This document shows, piece by piece, positions 21,982 through 31,669 of a stretch of 64,000 nt of DNA. Every line of letters starts with the position of its first letter. Within the stretch, counting starts at the first letter, position 1. The notes beneath the pieces were generated by a model. The model searched no databases and was not told where the DNA came from. It worked only from the letters and a program-made list of their open reading frames with translations. The DNA is from Castellaniella sp041677825 (GTDB taxonomy: Bacteria; Pseudomonadota; Gammaproteobacteria; Burkholderiales; Burkholderiaceae_B): NCBI RefSeq assembly GCF_041677825.1, contig NZ_JBAYPG010000005.1:1-64000 (forward strand), given 5' to 3'. A program made the position numbers and the translations under genes.

Positions 21982-22911
21982 ATGCACATACTCTTGCCCG
22001 GTGCCTGGCCAGAGCCCGAAGTGGCGGCCGATCTGGCCCCCCACCTCGAAGCACGCGCCCCGGCGCTGGTGCAATGCCTGCGCAGTGTGCGCCCGGCGCC
22101 ACGGTCCGTGGCCTGCCCGCCAGCCGACACCTGGTGCACCGCCGAAGAGCACTGGCTGTTGCAGGCCACCGGCTACACCCCAGACGGGCATATTAGCGCA
22201 GGTCTGGGGCCGCTGCGTCTGCCTGCGGAAGCGGGCGTGCCCGGGTCGGAGCCCATCTGGCTGGCCGAACTGATCCACATGGCGCCCTCGCGCGATGGCG
22301 CCGCGCTGCTCCCTGCCCGCACATTGCACATCACGCCCGACCAGGCCCAGGCCCTGCTCGAATCGGCCCGCGCAGAACTGCAGGATCACCCCATGCTCGA
22401 TCTGCAGCCCACGGCATTGGCCAGCACCTGGCGCGTGTCCTGGTCCGAGCCCGTGGCGATCGATTGCGCAAGCCCCGCCCTGGTGGCCGCCAGCGCGGTG
22501 AATGATTGGTGGCCGCAGTCGCCCCAGGCCCGCCCCTGGCGCCGGCTTGTCAATGCGCTGCAAATGGCGTGGTTCGAACACCCCGTCAACCTGGCGCGAA
22601 CCCGGCAGGGCGAGCCCCCGATCAACAGCCTGTGGCTTTATGGTGGCGGGCGACGCGATCAATTGCGACGCCCACTGCCCCCGGATCTGCACATCGACGA
22701 CCGCCTGGGCGACTTCGCCATGCGCCAGGACTGGGGCGGCTGGCTGCAGGCGCTGGCCGACATGGACAAGACTCTGTTCGGGGTGCCGGGGCAAGTCCCC
22801 GATCACCTGACACTATGCGGCCGCGAACGACACATCACCCTGAACATCCGACCTGGCTGGTTCAGCCGCCTGCGCCCTCACAACTGGAGCCTCTGGTGGT
22901 CGAGCCGCTGA
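21982..22911 (+). CDS. Conserved hypothetical protein upstream of recJ
   Basis: This is a 309-residue cytoplasmic-looking protein with no signal peptide or membrane span, starting MHILLPGAWPEPEVAADLAP. Similar proteins upstream of recJ in betaproteobacteria are often labelled RpfE-like regulatory protein or phosphoglycerate-mutase-related; I recognise the context more than a function. Late motifs such as NSLWLYGGGRRDQLRRP and ITLNIRPGWFSRLR appear conserved-looking. It is divergent from the lolC/E-type gene (start codons 43 bases apart) and overlaps the recJ start, so it is probably co-transcribed with recJ. No function is claimed. Confidence 0.75.
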   Translation: MHILLPGAWPEPEVAADLAPHLEARAPALVQCLRSVRPAPRSVACPPADTWCTAEEHWLLQATGYTPDGHISAGLGPLRLPAEAGVPGSEPIWLAELIHMAPSRDGAALLPARTLHITPDQAQALLESARAELQDHPMLDLQPTALASTWRVSWSEPVAIDCASPALVAASAVNDWWPQSPQARPWRRLVNALQMAWFEHPVNLARTRQGEPPINSLWLYGGGRRDQLRRPLPPDLHIDDRLGDFAMRQDWGGWLQALADMDKTLFGVPGQVPDHLTLCGRERHITLNIRPGWFSRLRPHNWSLWWSSR

Positions 22912-24614
22912 TCGTCGATCGCCCGCACCTGCAGGCACCGTGCCAGGCCCTGCTCGAGGCGGGGGCACATCCATTGCTGGCCCGTCTCTGGGCGTCGCGG
23001 GGGCTGACGCAAGCCGACACCCATGCCTGGGCACACCTGATCGCACCTGCGCGCATGACCCACGTACAGCAGGCGGCCCGGCTGCTGGCAGATGCCCTGG
23101 CCGGGCAGCGCAAGCTGCTGATCATCGCCGACTACGATTGCGACGGCGCCACCGCCTGCGCGCTCGCAATACGCGTGCTGCGCGAACTGGGTGCGGATGT
23201 GGACTATCTGGTGCCCAATCGCTTCGAGACCGGTTATGGCCTGTCGCCGGCCGTGGCCGAGCTGGCCTGCCAGCACCCGGCGGGCCGGCCTGACTGGCTG
23301 ATCACGGTGGACAATGGCATCGGCAGTATCGAGGGCGTGGCCGCCGCCGAGGCGGCCGGCATGCAGGTGATCGTCACCGATCATCACCTGCCGGGCGCCA
23401 CCCTGCCGCAGGCCCGGGCCATCGTGAATCCGAACCAGCCCGGCTGCGGCTTTCCATCCAAGCATCTGGCCGGTGTGGGCGTCGTGTTCTATCTGATGCT
23501 CGCGCTGCGGGCCGAACTGCGCCAGCGCGGCAAACTGCCCGCACGCCAGGGGCCCCGGCTCGAGGCACTGGCCGACTTGCTGGCCCTGGGCACGGTGGCC
23601 GACGTGGTGCGGCTGGATGCGAACAACCGGCTGCTGGTGGCCCGAGGCCTGGACAATATCCGCCAGGGGCGCATGCAGGCCGGCATTGCGGCGCTGTTTG
23701 CCGTTGCCGGGCGCGACCCCGATCATGCAAGCACGGCGGATCTGGGCTTTGCACTGGGGCCGCGCATCAACGCCGCAGGCCGCATGGCTGACATGAGCCT
23801 GGGTATCCAGTGCCTGCTGGAAGATGATCCGGTACGCGCCACGAAACTGGCCCAGGCACTGGATGCGATCAACGTCGAACGACGCAGCCGCGAAGCCACC
23901 ATGCAGGCGCAGGCCCAGGCCAGCATCCAGGCAGCGCCCGTGGCCGGTGCGGCCAGCCTGTGCATCTGGCAGGATGACTGGCACCCAGGGGTGATCGGCC
24001 TGGTGGCTTCACGCCTGAAGGAAACCTGGTGGCGCCCCACACTGGCCTTTGCCCCCGATCAGGATGACACGTTGCGTGGTTCGGGGCGTTCCGTGCCCGA
24101 AGTGCATCTGCGCGACGCACTGGATCTGGTCTCCAGGCGCATGCCCGGCGCCATCCTGAAGTTCGGTGGGCACGCCATGGCCGCCGGGCTTACGCTGCGG
24201 CGCCCGGCATTCGAGGATTTTGCCCGGCATTTCGATCAGGCCGTACGCATGCTCAGCGGCTGCGACTCGTTCGAACCTCGCCTGGATACAGATGGGTCCC
24301 TGGAATTCGAGTTCTGCACCCCTGAAATGGCCGATGTGCTGAACCGGCACATCTGGGGGGCCGGTTTTCCGGCCCCCCTGTTTCGCGACCGCTTCCGGGT
24401 GCTGCACCAGCGGCTGCTGAAAGGCCGTCACCTGAAGCTTTTCCTGGAACGCGGGCCCCTGCGCATCGATGCGATCTGGTTCAACCACGACCAGATGCTG
24501 CCCGACGAGATCGAAGCGGTCTACAGGCTGGACAACAACCGCTGGGGGGGGCGCACGCAACTGCAGCTGCTCATCGAACATGCCGGCGCGACGACAGCAC
24601 GATCCCCCCGATGA
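22896..24614 (+). CDS. recJ: Single-stranded-DNA-specific exonuclease RecJ
   Basis: RecJ degrades single-stranded DNA 5' to 3' in recombination and mismatch repair. The 572-residue product from GTG at 22896 has the family's usual length and its DHH phosphoesterase motifs: ADYDCDGATA, the DHH box VTDHHLPG, GPRINAAGRM, and the DHHA1 motif FGGHAMAAGL. The GTG is preceded by GGAG at 7 bases. An ATG at 22815 would add 27 residues and overlap the upstream gene by 97 bases, so it is less likely. The 3' end overlaps the convergent transporter gene by 44 bases. Confidence 0.93.
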   Translation: MVEPLIVDRPHLQAPCQALLEAGAHPLLARLWASRGLTQADTHAWAHLIAPARMTHVQQAARLLADALAGQRKLLIIADYDCDGATACALAIRVLRELGADVDYLVPNRFETGYGLSPAVAELACQHPAGRPDWLITVDNGIGSIEGVAAAEAAGMQVIVTDHHLPGATLPQARAIVNPNQPGCGFPSKHLAGVGVVFYLMLALRAELRQRGKLPARQGPRLEALADLLALGTVADVVRLDANNRLLVARGLDNIRQGRMQAGIAALFAVAGRDPDHASTADLGFALGPRINAAGRMADMSLGIQCLLEDDPVRATKLAQALDAINVERRSREATMQAQAQASIQAAPVAGAASLCIWQDDWHPGVIGLVASRLKETWWRPTLAFAPDQDDTLRGSGRSVPEVHLRDALDLVSRRMPGAILKFGGHAMAAGLTLRRPAFEDFARHFDQAVRMLSGCDSFEPRLDTDGSLEFEFCTPEMADVLNRHIWGAGFPAPLFRDRFRVLHQRLLKGRHLKLFLERGPLRIDAIWFNHDQMLPDEIEAVYRLDNNRWGGRTQLQLLIEHAGATTARSPR

Positions 24615-25479
24615 TGAGCGCAAACGCCACCGCATGAAAGAGCCGCGGGTGCTCGCCGAGCAGGAAGAGCGACAGCAGGGCGGCAAACAGTGGCGTGAGG
24701 TTGTTGAAGAACCCCGCCACCGTCGGGCCCACGCGCTGTATGCCAGCACCCCAGCAGCGGTACGCAATCACGGCCGGCCCCAGCGCCACGAACAGGATGG
24801 CCAGCACCAGCCCGCCACTCCAGAGAATCCGGGCATCCGACCACTGCCATTCGATGGCCGTGAACAGACCGGACCAGGCCACGCCATACAGGATCTGCCC
24901 GAACAGGAATCCGGCCCAGTCGCCCCGCATGGGCGAGTCTGCCGGCACCCGCGTCAACTGCCAGCTATAGAACGCCCAGATCATCGTGGCCAGCACCATG
25001 AGCAGATCGCCGGCCACGAACTGCAGGGCCATCAATTCGGCCCAGCGGCCACCGGACAGCACCACGGCCACGCCAGCCAGCGACAGCACCGCGCCGACCA
25101 CCTGCGCGGGCCGAATCGCCACCCCATGAAACATACGCCCTATGATCAACATCCATACCGGCGTACTGGCTGCCACCAGCGTCACATTCATGGGTGTGGA
25201 CGTATGCAGAGCCAGGTACTGCAGCGAGTTGTACAGGCCGATACCCAGCAAGCCCAGCATGGCGTAGCGCGGCCATTCGCGCCAGAGCACGCTGTGCCGG
25301 CCCAGAACACGCCAGCCCAGCGGCACGAGCAGCAACAGCGCAAGCAGCCAGCGCAGGAAATTGAGGGTAAGCGGAGGCACCATGTCGGCCACGGCGCGGC
25401 CCACCACGGCGTTGCTCGCCCACATCAGGGGCGGCACGACCAGCAGGACCGCTGTTTCAATGGAAAGCTTCTGGCTCAT
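24571..25479 (-). CDS. EamA/DMT-family transporter
   Basis: This 302-residue inner-membrane protein has ten predicted hydrophobic helices in two EamA repeats (N-terminal half around PLMWASNAVVGRAVADMVPP; C-terminal half ending FHAVAFALIIGGIVLSS). DMT members of this type export small metabolites such as amino acids; the substrate is unknown. The start MSQKLSIE at 25479 is chosen over an upstream in-frame start that adds 16 residues. It is convergent with recJ and overlaps its last 44 bases. Confidence 0.87.
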   Translation of the reverse strand: MSQKLSIETAVLLVVPPLMWASNAVVGRAVADMVPPLTLNFLRWLLALLLLVPLGWRVLGRHSVLWREWPRYAMLGLLGIGLYNSLQYLALHTSTPMNVTLVAASTPVWMLIIGRMFHGVAIRPAQVVGAVLSLAGVAVVLSGGRWAELMALQFVAGDLLMVLATMIWAFYSWQLTRVPADSPMRGDWAGFLFGQILYGVAWSGLFTAIEWQWSDARILWSGGLVLAILFVALGPAVIAYRCWGAGIQRVGPTVAGFFNNLTPLFAALLSLFLLGEHPRLFHAVAFALIIGGIVLSSRRHVR

Positions 25480-25556
25480 GCTGCATACATAAGGTGTCGT
25501 GTCCGTCTGGCGTAGGCCTCCCGGCATTGTAACCAGTGCTCACAGTTCACGTTTGC

Positions 25557-25585
25557 TTGACATGACCACGTTTACTGTATAAAAT
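25557..25585 (+). promoter_or_regulatory. Strong sigma-70-type promoter for infA with a long leader
   Basis: TTGACA (25557-25562) and TAAAAT (25580-25585) are spaced by 17 bases. Transcription would begin near 25592, about 200 bases before the infA start codon. The leader contains a GCCAGA...TCTGGC hairpin (around 25648-25670) and no good open reading frame. A long untranslated leader before a translation factor is compatible with cold-shock or translational control, but no known riboswitch was recognised. The rest of the 316-base gap (25480-25795) holds nothing else identifiable. Confidence 0.6.
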
Positions 25586-25795
25586 GCAAGTGTTTGAAAG
25601 CACACAGCTTTCATTCTTGCATCTGGATTCATTCCATCGCCTGCCCAGCCAGAAGCCCGTTTGCTCTGGCGGCTTGTCTCGTATCGGGGTACTCAGCGCC
25701 CCGTCCGGATTTCATTCTGCCCTGCCGATCTGCCTTGCCGTCAGAACGCTGGTTCACGGTCGCGGGCCGTCGTTCAGCCATTTACAGGAGTCTCC

Positions 25796-26056
25796 ATGGC
25801 CAAAGAAGAATTATTGGAAATGCATGGTTCAGTTACCGAAGTCCTGCCCGATTCCCGTTTCAGGGTCACACTGGACAATGGCCACCCGGTCATTGCCTAC
25901 ACGGGCGGCAAAATGCGCAAGCACCACATCCGTATCCTCGCCGGCGACCAGGTCACGCTCGAAATGTCACCCTATGACCTGACCAAAGGGCGCATCACGT
26001 TCCGCCACCTGAACCGCTCGCCGGGCAGCCCGGCACCGCGGCGCCGTTCACGCTAG
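25796..26056 (+). CDS. infA: Translation initiation factor IF-1
   Basis: IF-1 binds the ribosomal A site on the 30S subunit during initiation. The 86-residue protein is an S1/OB-fold domain with the typical EMHGSVTEVLPDSRFRVTLD and GKMRKHHIRILAGDQV, followed by a basic tail rich in Arg/Pro/Ser that is longer than the 72 residues of E. coli IF-1. Start ATG at 25796 follows CAGGAG. It is not beside the ribosomal protein operon, and betaproteobacteria often have a second infA gene, so this is probably the paralogue. Confidence 0.93.
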   Translation: MAKEELLEMHGSVTEVLPDSRFRVTLDNGHPVIAYTGGKMRKHHIRILAGDQVTLEMSPYDLTKGRITFRHLNRSPGSPAPRRRSR

Positions 26057-26128
26057 GCCCCGGCCGACGCACCACCGGTTCGCCCCCACCACGAACAAGC
26101 GACGGCCGGCAGGCCGGTGCCCAGCACA

Positions 26129-27001
26129 CTAGTGGCAGTCCGGGACGGTCTGATCCAGGTAGACTTCAAACGCAATGTCACGTGCCTGCTGGCGACCCAG
26201 GGCCTGGAACACGGCGGGCACGGGCACGCCATCGGGCGGCACGCCAGAGCCGCTGGCCGGACGGCGGCTGAGCCATGACAGGTGGCGCCTGTCCGTTGGC
26301 ATCAAGCGGGCAGAGAACTTCTGCCATTCGGGAAACGTCAGCACATTCTCCAGAAGCCCCTCGTCCATCACCGCCGCATCGCAGGCGCCGATGCGCAAGG
26401 CCAGCAATGCGTCGGCTGCGGCCGGATAGATCTGTTCGATGGCGCCGTACCGGGCAGACACCCGATCCACGTGCCGGCTCTCCTGGCTCAGGCACACGGT
26501 GCGCCCCGCCAGATCGCGCCACGCATGAATGTCGGTATCCGTGCGCAGGATGGCCATGGCGGCGACAGACCAGGGCAGCGGCCGCGCCAGAAGGCCAGCG
26601 GGCACGGCCTGATCGGCCGGCAGCACACCGGCCCAGGCATCCACCCTGCCCTGTTGCAGCGCCTGGATTGCCTCGTCCGGGGACATCGCCTGCGGACGCG
26701 TCCCGGTGGCGTCTCCAGTACCCGCAAGCGGCTCGCCACGGCGGGCCGCGCGCCCTTCACGTGCCGGCCCCGGATCCAGCTGCGCAAGCAGGGCTTCGAT
26801 GCGTTCCGGCGTACGCGCTTTTGCACCAGGCAGGGACGCCGGCGGCAAGTACGCCACCCCCAGACGCACGGCGCTGGCCACGGCGGACACCTGGGCGGCC
26901 GGCGCAGCAGCCAGGCACGGTACGCCCAGCCCGAGGCTGGCGAGTGCCAGCCCCATGGCCCAGCCTGCACGGTGCATGACAGACCCCCTTGCGCGGTGCA
27001 T
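26129..27001 (-). CDS. Periplasmic solute-binding protein of the SBP_bac_3 type (accessory)
   Basis: This is a predicted exported protein of about 290 residues. A signal peptide (GWAMGLALASLGLGVPCLAAAPAAQ, an AxA-type cleavage site) precedes a two-lobe binding domain with MSPDEAIQALQQGRVDAWAG and DLAGRTVCLSQES, the style of family 3 binding proteins. A segment around residues 40-75 is rich in Arg/Pro/Gly and not typical. Three in-frame ATGs (27025, 27001, 26977) are each preceded by a G-rich Shine-Dalgarno; 27001 has the best (AGGAGG). It is the last gene after an SsuABC-like set, so it may be a second binding protein for that importer. Confidence 0.72.
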   Translation of the reverse strand: MHRARGSVMHRAGWAMGLALASLGLGVPCLAAAPAAQVSAVASAVRLGVAYLPPASLPGAKARTPERIEALLAQLDPGPAREGRAARRGEPLAGTGDATGTRPQAMSPDEAIQALQQGRVDAWAGVLPADQAVPAGLLARPLPWSVAAMAILRTDTDIHAWRDLAGRTVCLSQESRHVDRVSARYGAIEQIYPAAADALLALRIGACDAAVMDEGLLENVLTFPEWQKFSARLMPTDRRHLSWLSRRPASGSGVPPDGVPVPAVFQALGRQQARDIAFEVYLDQTVPDCH

Positions 27002-27025
27002 GAGAGACCCTCCTGCACGGTTCAT
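26975..27025 (-). repeat. Tandem 24-base units, each with a start codon and ribosome-binding site
   Basis: Three imperfect 24-base units, each beginning ATG(A/C)ACCG(T/C)GCA, place an in-frame ATG every eight codons (27025, 27001, 26977). Each unit also carries a purine-rich stretch (GGAGGG or AGGGGG) about 8 bases before the next ATG. The encoded peptide repeats as MNRAGGSL / MHRARGSV / MHRAGWAM. The simplest origin is slipped-strand duplication of the translation start region. Confidence 0.75.
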
Positions 27026-27092
27026 GATGACAGCCCCCTGTTCGAGCCTGTTCGAACGCCTGCCCCGCGAGCCAGACACCCCGAGCCCAGAA

Positions 27093-27866
27093 TCAAACAT
27101 ATTGATAGCGCAATATCCTGCGCTTGATGTTTTCCAGGAACACCTGATCGATGAGCGTGGCCAGCAGGGCAATCGTCAGGATGTTGGCCATTACACCGGT
27201 CATGTCGGCCGTTTCGCCTGCATACGCCAGAGACCGGCCCAGGCCCTGGCCAAAGCCGATCAGCATTTCGGCGGAGATCAGCGCGCGCCACGCATTGCCG
27301 AAGGCCAATTGCGCCCCCGTAATGAGCTCGGGCATGACGGCCGGCAGATAGACGCGGCGCAGCAGGTCCCAGGGCCCGGCCCCCATGACGCGGGCCGCGG
27401 CCACATGAGTCTGCAGCACGCTCTCGGTGGCGTTCATGACGGACAGGGCGGCGGGAAAGAACGCCGCCAGGGCAACCACCACGATGATGGGCACATTGCC
27501 AAAGCCCATAAGGATCAGAAACAGCGGCACCCAGGCGATCGACGGAATGGACTGCAGCACGATGATGGCGGATTTCAGCACTTCGCGAAAGAATTGCAAA
27601 ATGCCACCGGCCAATCCGAAACCGATCCCGGCCAGCAGCGCAGAGGCATAGCCGGCGCCCAGCCGTCCCATGCTGCCCGCCAGCACGGCATGGAACTGTG
27701 CCGTACCCAGTTCGCTGGTGATGCGGGCCAGAACGGCCGGCACGCCAGGCATCAGAAAATCCGGCAGGCTCCAGGCCGACAACTGCCAGAACAGCAAAAT
27801 GGCGAGTATGGCCATCAGCATGGCCAATTTTCGGGCCCCTGCCGACAGATTCCGGGTCGTAGTCAT
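27093..27866 (-). CDS. ABC transporter permease (SsuC/TauC-like)
   Basis: This 257-residue inner-membrane protein with about six spans belongs to the BPD_transp_1 permeases of the nitrate/sulfonate/taurine importer group. The ATPase-contact EAA loop is visible as AARVMGAGPWDLLRRVYLPAVMPE. The partner binding protein gene ends 36 bases upstream and the ATPase gene precedes that. A perfect 12-base tandem repeat (27865-27888) abuts the start codon and no convincing Shine-Dalgarno is visible, which may lower translation. The substrate is not predictable. Confidence 0.88.
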   Translation of the reverse strand: MTTTRNLSAGARKLAMLMAILAILLFWQLSAWSLPDFLMPGVPAVLARITSELGTAQFHAVLAGSMGRLGAGYASALLAGIGFGLAGGILQFFREVLKSAIIVLQSIPSIAWVPLFLILMGFGNVPIIVVVALAAFFPAALSVMNATESVLQTHVAAARVMGAGPWDLLRRVYLPAVMPELITGAQLAFGNAWRALISAEMLIGFGQGLGRSLAYAGETADMTGVMANILTIALLATLIDQVFLENIKRRILRYQYV

Positions 27867-27888
27867 GAGTTCGAATATGAGTTCGAAT
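27865..27888. repeat. Perfect 12-base tandem repeat at a permease start codon
   Basis: Two identical copies of ATGAGTTCGAAT lie head to tail. On the minus strand they end at the permease ATG, and each contains the palindrome TTCGAA. They occupy the place where a ribosome-binding site would be expected. The repeat could be a slippage product or a paired protein site. Confidence 0.7.
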
Positions 27889-27902
27889 GAGGTCAGGTCT
27901 GG

Positions 27903-28898
27903 CTACAGCCCGCGTTCCTGCTGCCACTGCAGATCCACGATGCGGCCCACATCGAAGCGTTCGCCGCTGCGCGTCTTGAGCGAGCCCAGCGACTGCATGA
28001 TGTCGGCCACCTCTTGCATGCGATCGAGGTCCTGGCGATCGAGCGCGGCATTGAAGGTCTGGGTCCGGATCGCCTGCTCGATCACCTGCTCGCGTGGCAG
28101 TGCGCGCCCATCCTGCGTCGTGAGGGTCGGCTCGGCAATGAAGTACGAGGCGATCAGTTCGGCCGCCTGCTGCGGCTGATGGGTCAGGAGATCGATCGCC
28201 TCACGCTGCGCATCCAGTGACTTCCAGACCAGATCTTTCCGGTCCTTCAGTACCTCACCGGACGTGATGACCACCATGCACGGAAACGGCCAGGTCTCGC
28301 CGATCTCGTAGATCTGGGTCACCGGAGCGATCAGCTGCGCGATGCTGGCCTGCGGCTCGAACAGGAATGCGGCATCCACCCGCTTGCCCACGAGCGATTG
28401 CACCGCCACCTGCGGGCTCACGCCGAGTATGTCCACATCCTGGGCGCTCAGGCCGGCGTCTTTCAGCACCACGCCACGCAGTACCGTATCCGCGGTGCTG
28501 CCTTCCTTCTGCGAGGCCAGGGTATGCCCCTTGAGATCCGCCACGGCATGCACGCCGCTGTCGTTGCGCACCACCAGAGCATGGTAGCCGCGCTGGGCAC
28601 CCCCAACCACCTTCAGGTCGGCCCCGCGCGAGGACCAGGACGCTGCGTTGGTGAAGCCCAGCACCCCGGTGTCGAGCTGACCACCAACGATGGCCTTGAT
28701 CAGATCGGTACCGGACTTGAATTCAACCAATTCGACATCCAGCCCCTGTTTTTCGTACAGCTTGCCCTCATGGGCCACAATGGCCTGGGCATCATCCATG
28801 ACGCGCAGATAGCCGATGCGGAATGGTTCGGCTGCCAGGGCCGGCGCCGCGACGACCACTGCCACCAGGGCGGCGATCAATGACTGAACAACTTTCAT
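27903..28898 (-). CDS. ABC transporter substrate-binding protein (SsuA/TauA/ThiY-like)
   Basis: This 331-residue periplasmic protein has a Sec signal peptide (MKVVQSLIAALVAVVVAAP, cleavage after ALA) and an NMT1/SsuA-type fold: EGKLYEKQGLDVELVEFKSG and GQLDTGVLGFTNAASWS are typical ligand-site segments. Members bind sulfonates, taurine, nitrate or pyrimidine precursors; nothing here fixes the ligand. Its ATG overlaps the ATPase stop codon as ATGA, so translation is coupled. Confidence 0.9.
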   Translation of the reverse strand: MKVVQSLIAALVAVVVAAPALAAEPFRIGYLRVMDDAQAIVAHEGKLYEKQGLDVELVEFKSGTDLIKAIVGGQLDTGVLGFTNAASWSSRGADLKVVGGAQRGYHALVVRNDSGVHAVADLKGHTLASQKEGSTADTVLRGVVLKDAGLSAQDVDILGVSPQVAVQSLVGKRVDAAFLFEPQASIAQLIAPVTQIYEIGETWPFPCMVVITSGEVLKDRKDLVWKSLDAQREAIDLLTHQPQQAAELIASYFIAEPTLTTQDGRALPREQVIEQAIRTQTFNAALDRQDLDRMQEVADIMQSLGSLKTRSGERFDVGRIVDLQWQQERGL

Positions 28899-29689
28899 GC
28901 TGCAAGTACCTCGGAAGAAGAATTGGAAATGAAGGGAGCTGACCTGCGGCCCTGTGCGCCGTGACCAATGCCCAGCAGACCCAGGATTTCGCGCCGGACA
29001 TCGGCATGGCGCGAGAGGTCATGGGATCGCCGCGCAGCGGGCACGCAGAAGGTCTGCAGCACCCGGGACGGGCGCGCACTGAAGACCAGGATGCGATCCG
29101 CCAGGAACAGCGCCTCGTCCACATCATGGGTCACGAGCAGTACCGTAGGCCCGGTTTCTCGGATCAGTGCCAGCAGGACATCCTGCAGGGTCATGCGGGT
29201 CAGTGCATCCAGTGCGCCGAAGGGCTCATCGAGCAGCAGCACTTCGGGCTGTGTGATGAATGCCCGGGCCAGTGCGCAGCGCTGGCGCATGCCGCCCGAG
29301 ACCTGATGCGGAAAGTAGTGCTCGAAACCTTGCAACTGCACTTTTTCGAGCCACAGGACGGCCTGTTTGCGAGCTTCGGCGCGCCTGATCTTCTGCAATT
29401 CGAGCGCCATGGCCACGTTGTCCCGCAGGTTGAGCCACGGATACAGCGCGTTTTCCTGGAACATCAGCATGCGGCGGGGATCGGGGCGCCGCACGGGCTG
29501 TTCATCGGCCAGGACCCACCCCGCAGAGGGCCTGTCCAGACCCGCAGCCAGGTGCAGCAGGGTGGATTTCCCGCAACCGGAAGGACCGACCAGCGCGGCG
29601 AGTTCTCCCGGGCCAAAGGTGCAGTCGAAGTGGTCGAGCACCGGCAGATCACCGAATTGCTTGCGAATATTTTCAAATGTGAGGATCAT
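28895..29689 (-). CDS. ABC transporter ATP-binding protein (SsuB/TauB-like)
   Basis: The ATPase subunit of the importer has 264 residues, with Walker A GPSGCGKST, the signature VSGGMRQRCALARAF, Walker B VLLLDEPFGALD and the switch His in VTHDVDEAL. It is the first gene of the set (ATPase, binding protein, permease, extra binding protein). The upstream region 29690-29826 is AT-rich and probably holds divergent promoters for this operon and the hypothetical gene at 29827. Confidence 0.92.
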   Translation of the reverse strand: MILTFENIRKQFGDLPVLDHFDCTFGPGELAALVGPSGCGKSTLLHLAAGLDRPSAGWVLADEQPVRRPDPRRMLMFQENALYPWLNLRDNVAMALELQKIRRAEARKQAVLWLEKVQLQGFEHYFPHQVSGGMRQRCALARAFITQPEVLLLDEPFGALDALTRMTLQDVLLALIRETGPTVLLVTHDVDEALFLADRILVFSARPSRVLQTFCVPAARRSHDLSRHADVRREILGLLGIGHGAQGRRSAPFISNSSSEVLAA

Positions 29690-30394
29690 GGATCAGCGGT
29701 CGTTGCCTGTGATTGACGCGGGGCTGGACGCACCCCGCAGGACGGATCAGGCTTTTACTATACGCAGCGCGCTTAATAATCAACAACCACTGATTAGTGA
29801 TTTTCATATAACAAACAAATATATAAATGCCGGATGTGATGAATCCAGAACCTGACTTCCCCATTGCGAGCCCTGCGGACGATCCCATCATGCAGTTGCA
29901 GCGGGTCTGTGCACAGCTGCTGCAGGCCGTGCGGGCCACTCAGCGGCGTGCATCGGACAGCCCGGCATGCCCGGTCGCGCCGCAGCGCCTGCAGCCCGTC
30001 CAGGCACCGCTGTACGCCTTGATGGCCATCATGGACGAGGCCCTCGCCCCTGCGCTCATCGAATCCATGGCGGGCTCCGACGCGATCTGCATACGGGGGT
30101 TGACGCAAGGCCTGGCCCAGGCCCATGCCGACGTACTGCAACTGTGGCCCGTGGGCATGGCGCAGCCGGTGCAAATGCACCTGAACGAGCCCGCCCGCGA
30201 CAACATGGGCCCCTCTGGCAGCCGCTTCGATCACGGCCCATGCCAGGCCTGGCTCGAACGCGCACTCGAATGGCTGGCTGCGGCACACGACGACGTGCTG
30301 CCCATGGCGGCACGCCTGCTCGACCCCACCGCCATCCGGGTGGTATCTGCAGCATGCAGTAAGCAGCCCGGCCTGATGCAGGCCGTGTCACTGT

Positions 30395-31531
<1,137 letters not shown>

Positions 31532-31669
31532 GCAAGTCTCTCCATGATCTCTTGGCCCGCATCCTGTCCGCCCCCGTATGCGGCCCTGGCCGGATGTGAC
31601 CGTGGCTACCATGCGGTCGGGTAAAATGGCAGATTGAACTGAAGTGTAATACCAAGCCACAGGAACCCC

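Noticed and set aside
29794..30288. Minus-strand 164-residue frame opposite the hypothetical gene at 29827
   Set aside because: Third codon positions look less natural than on the plus strand and the composition is that of a shadow.
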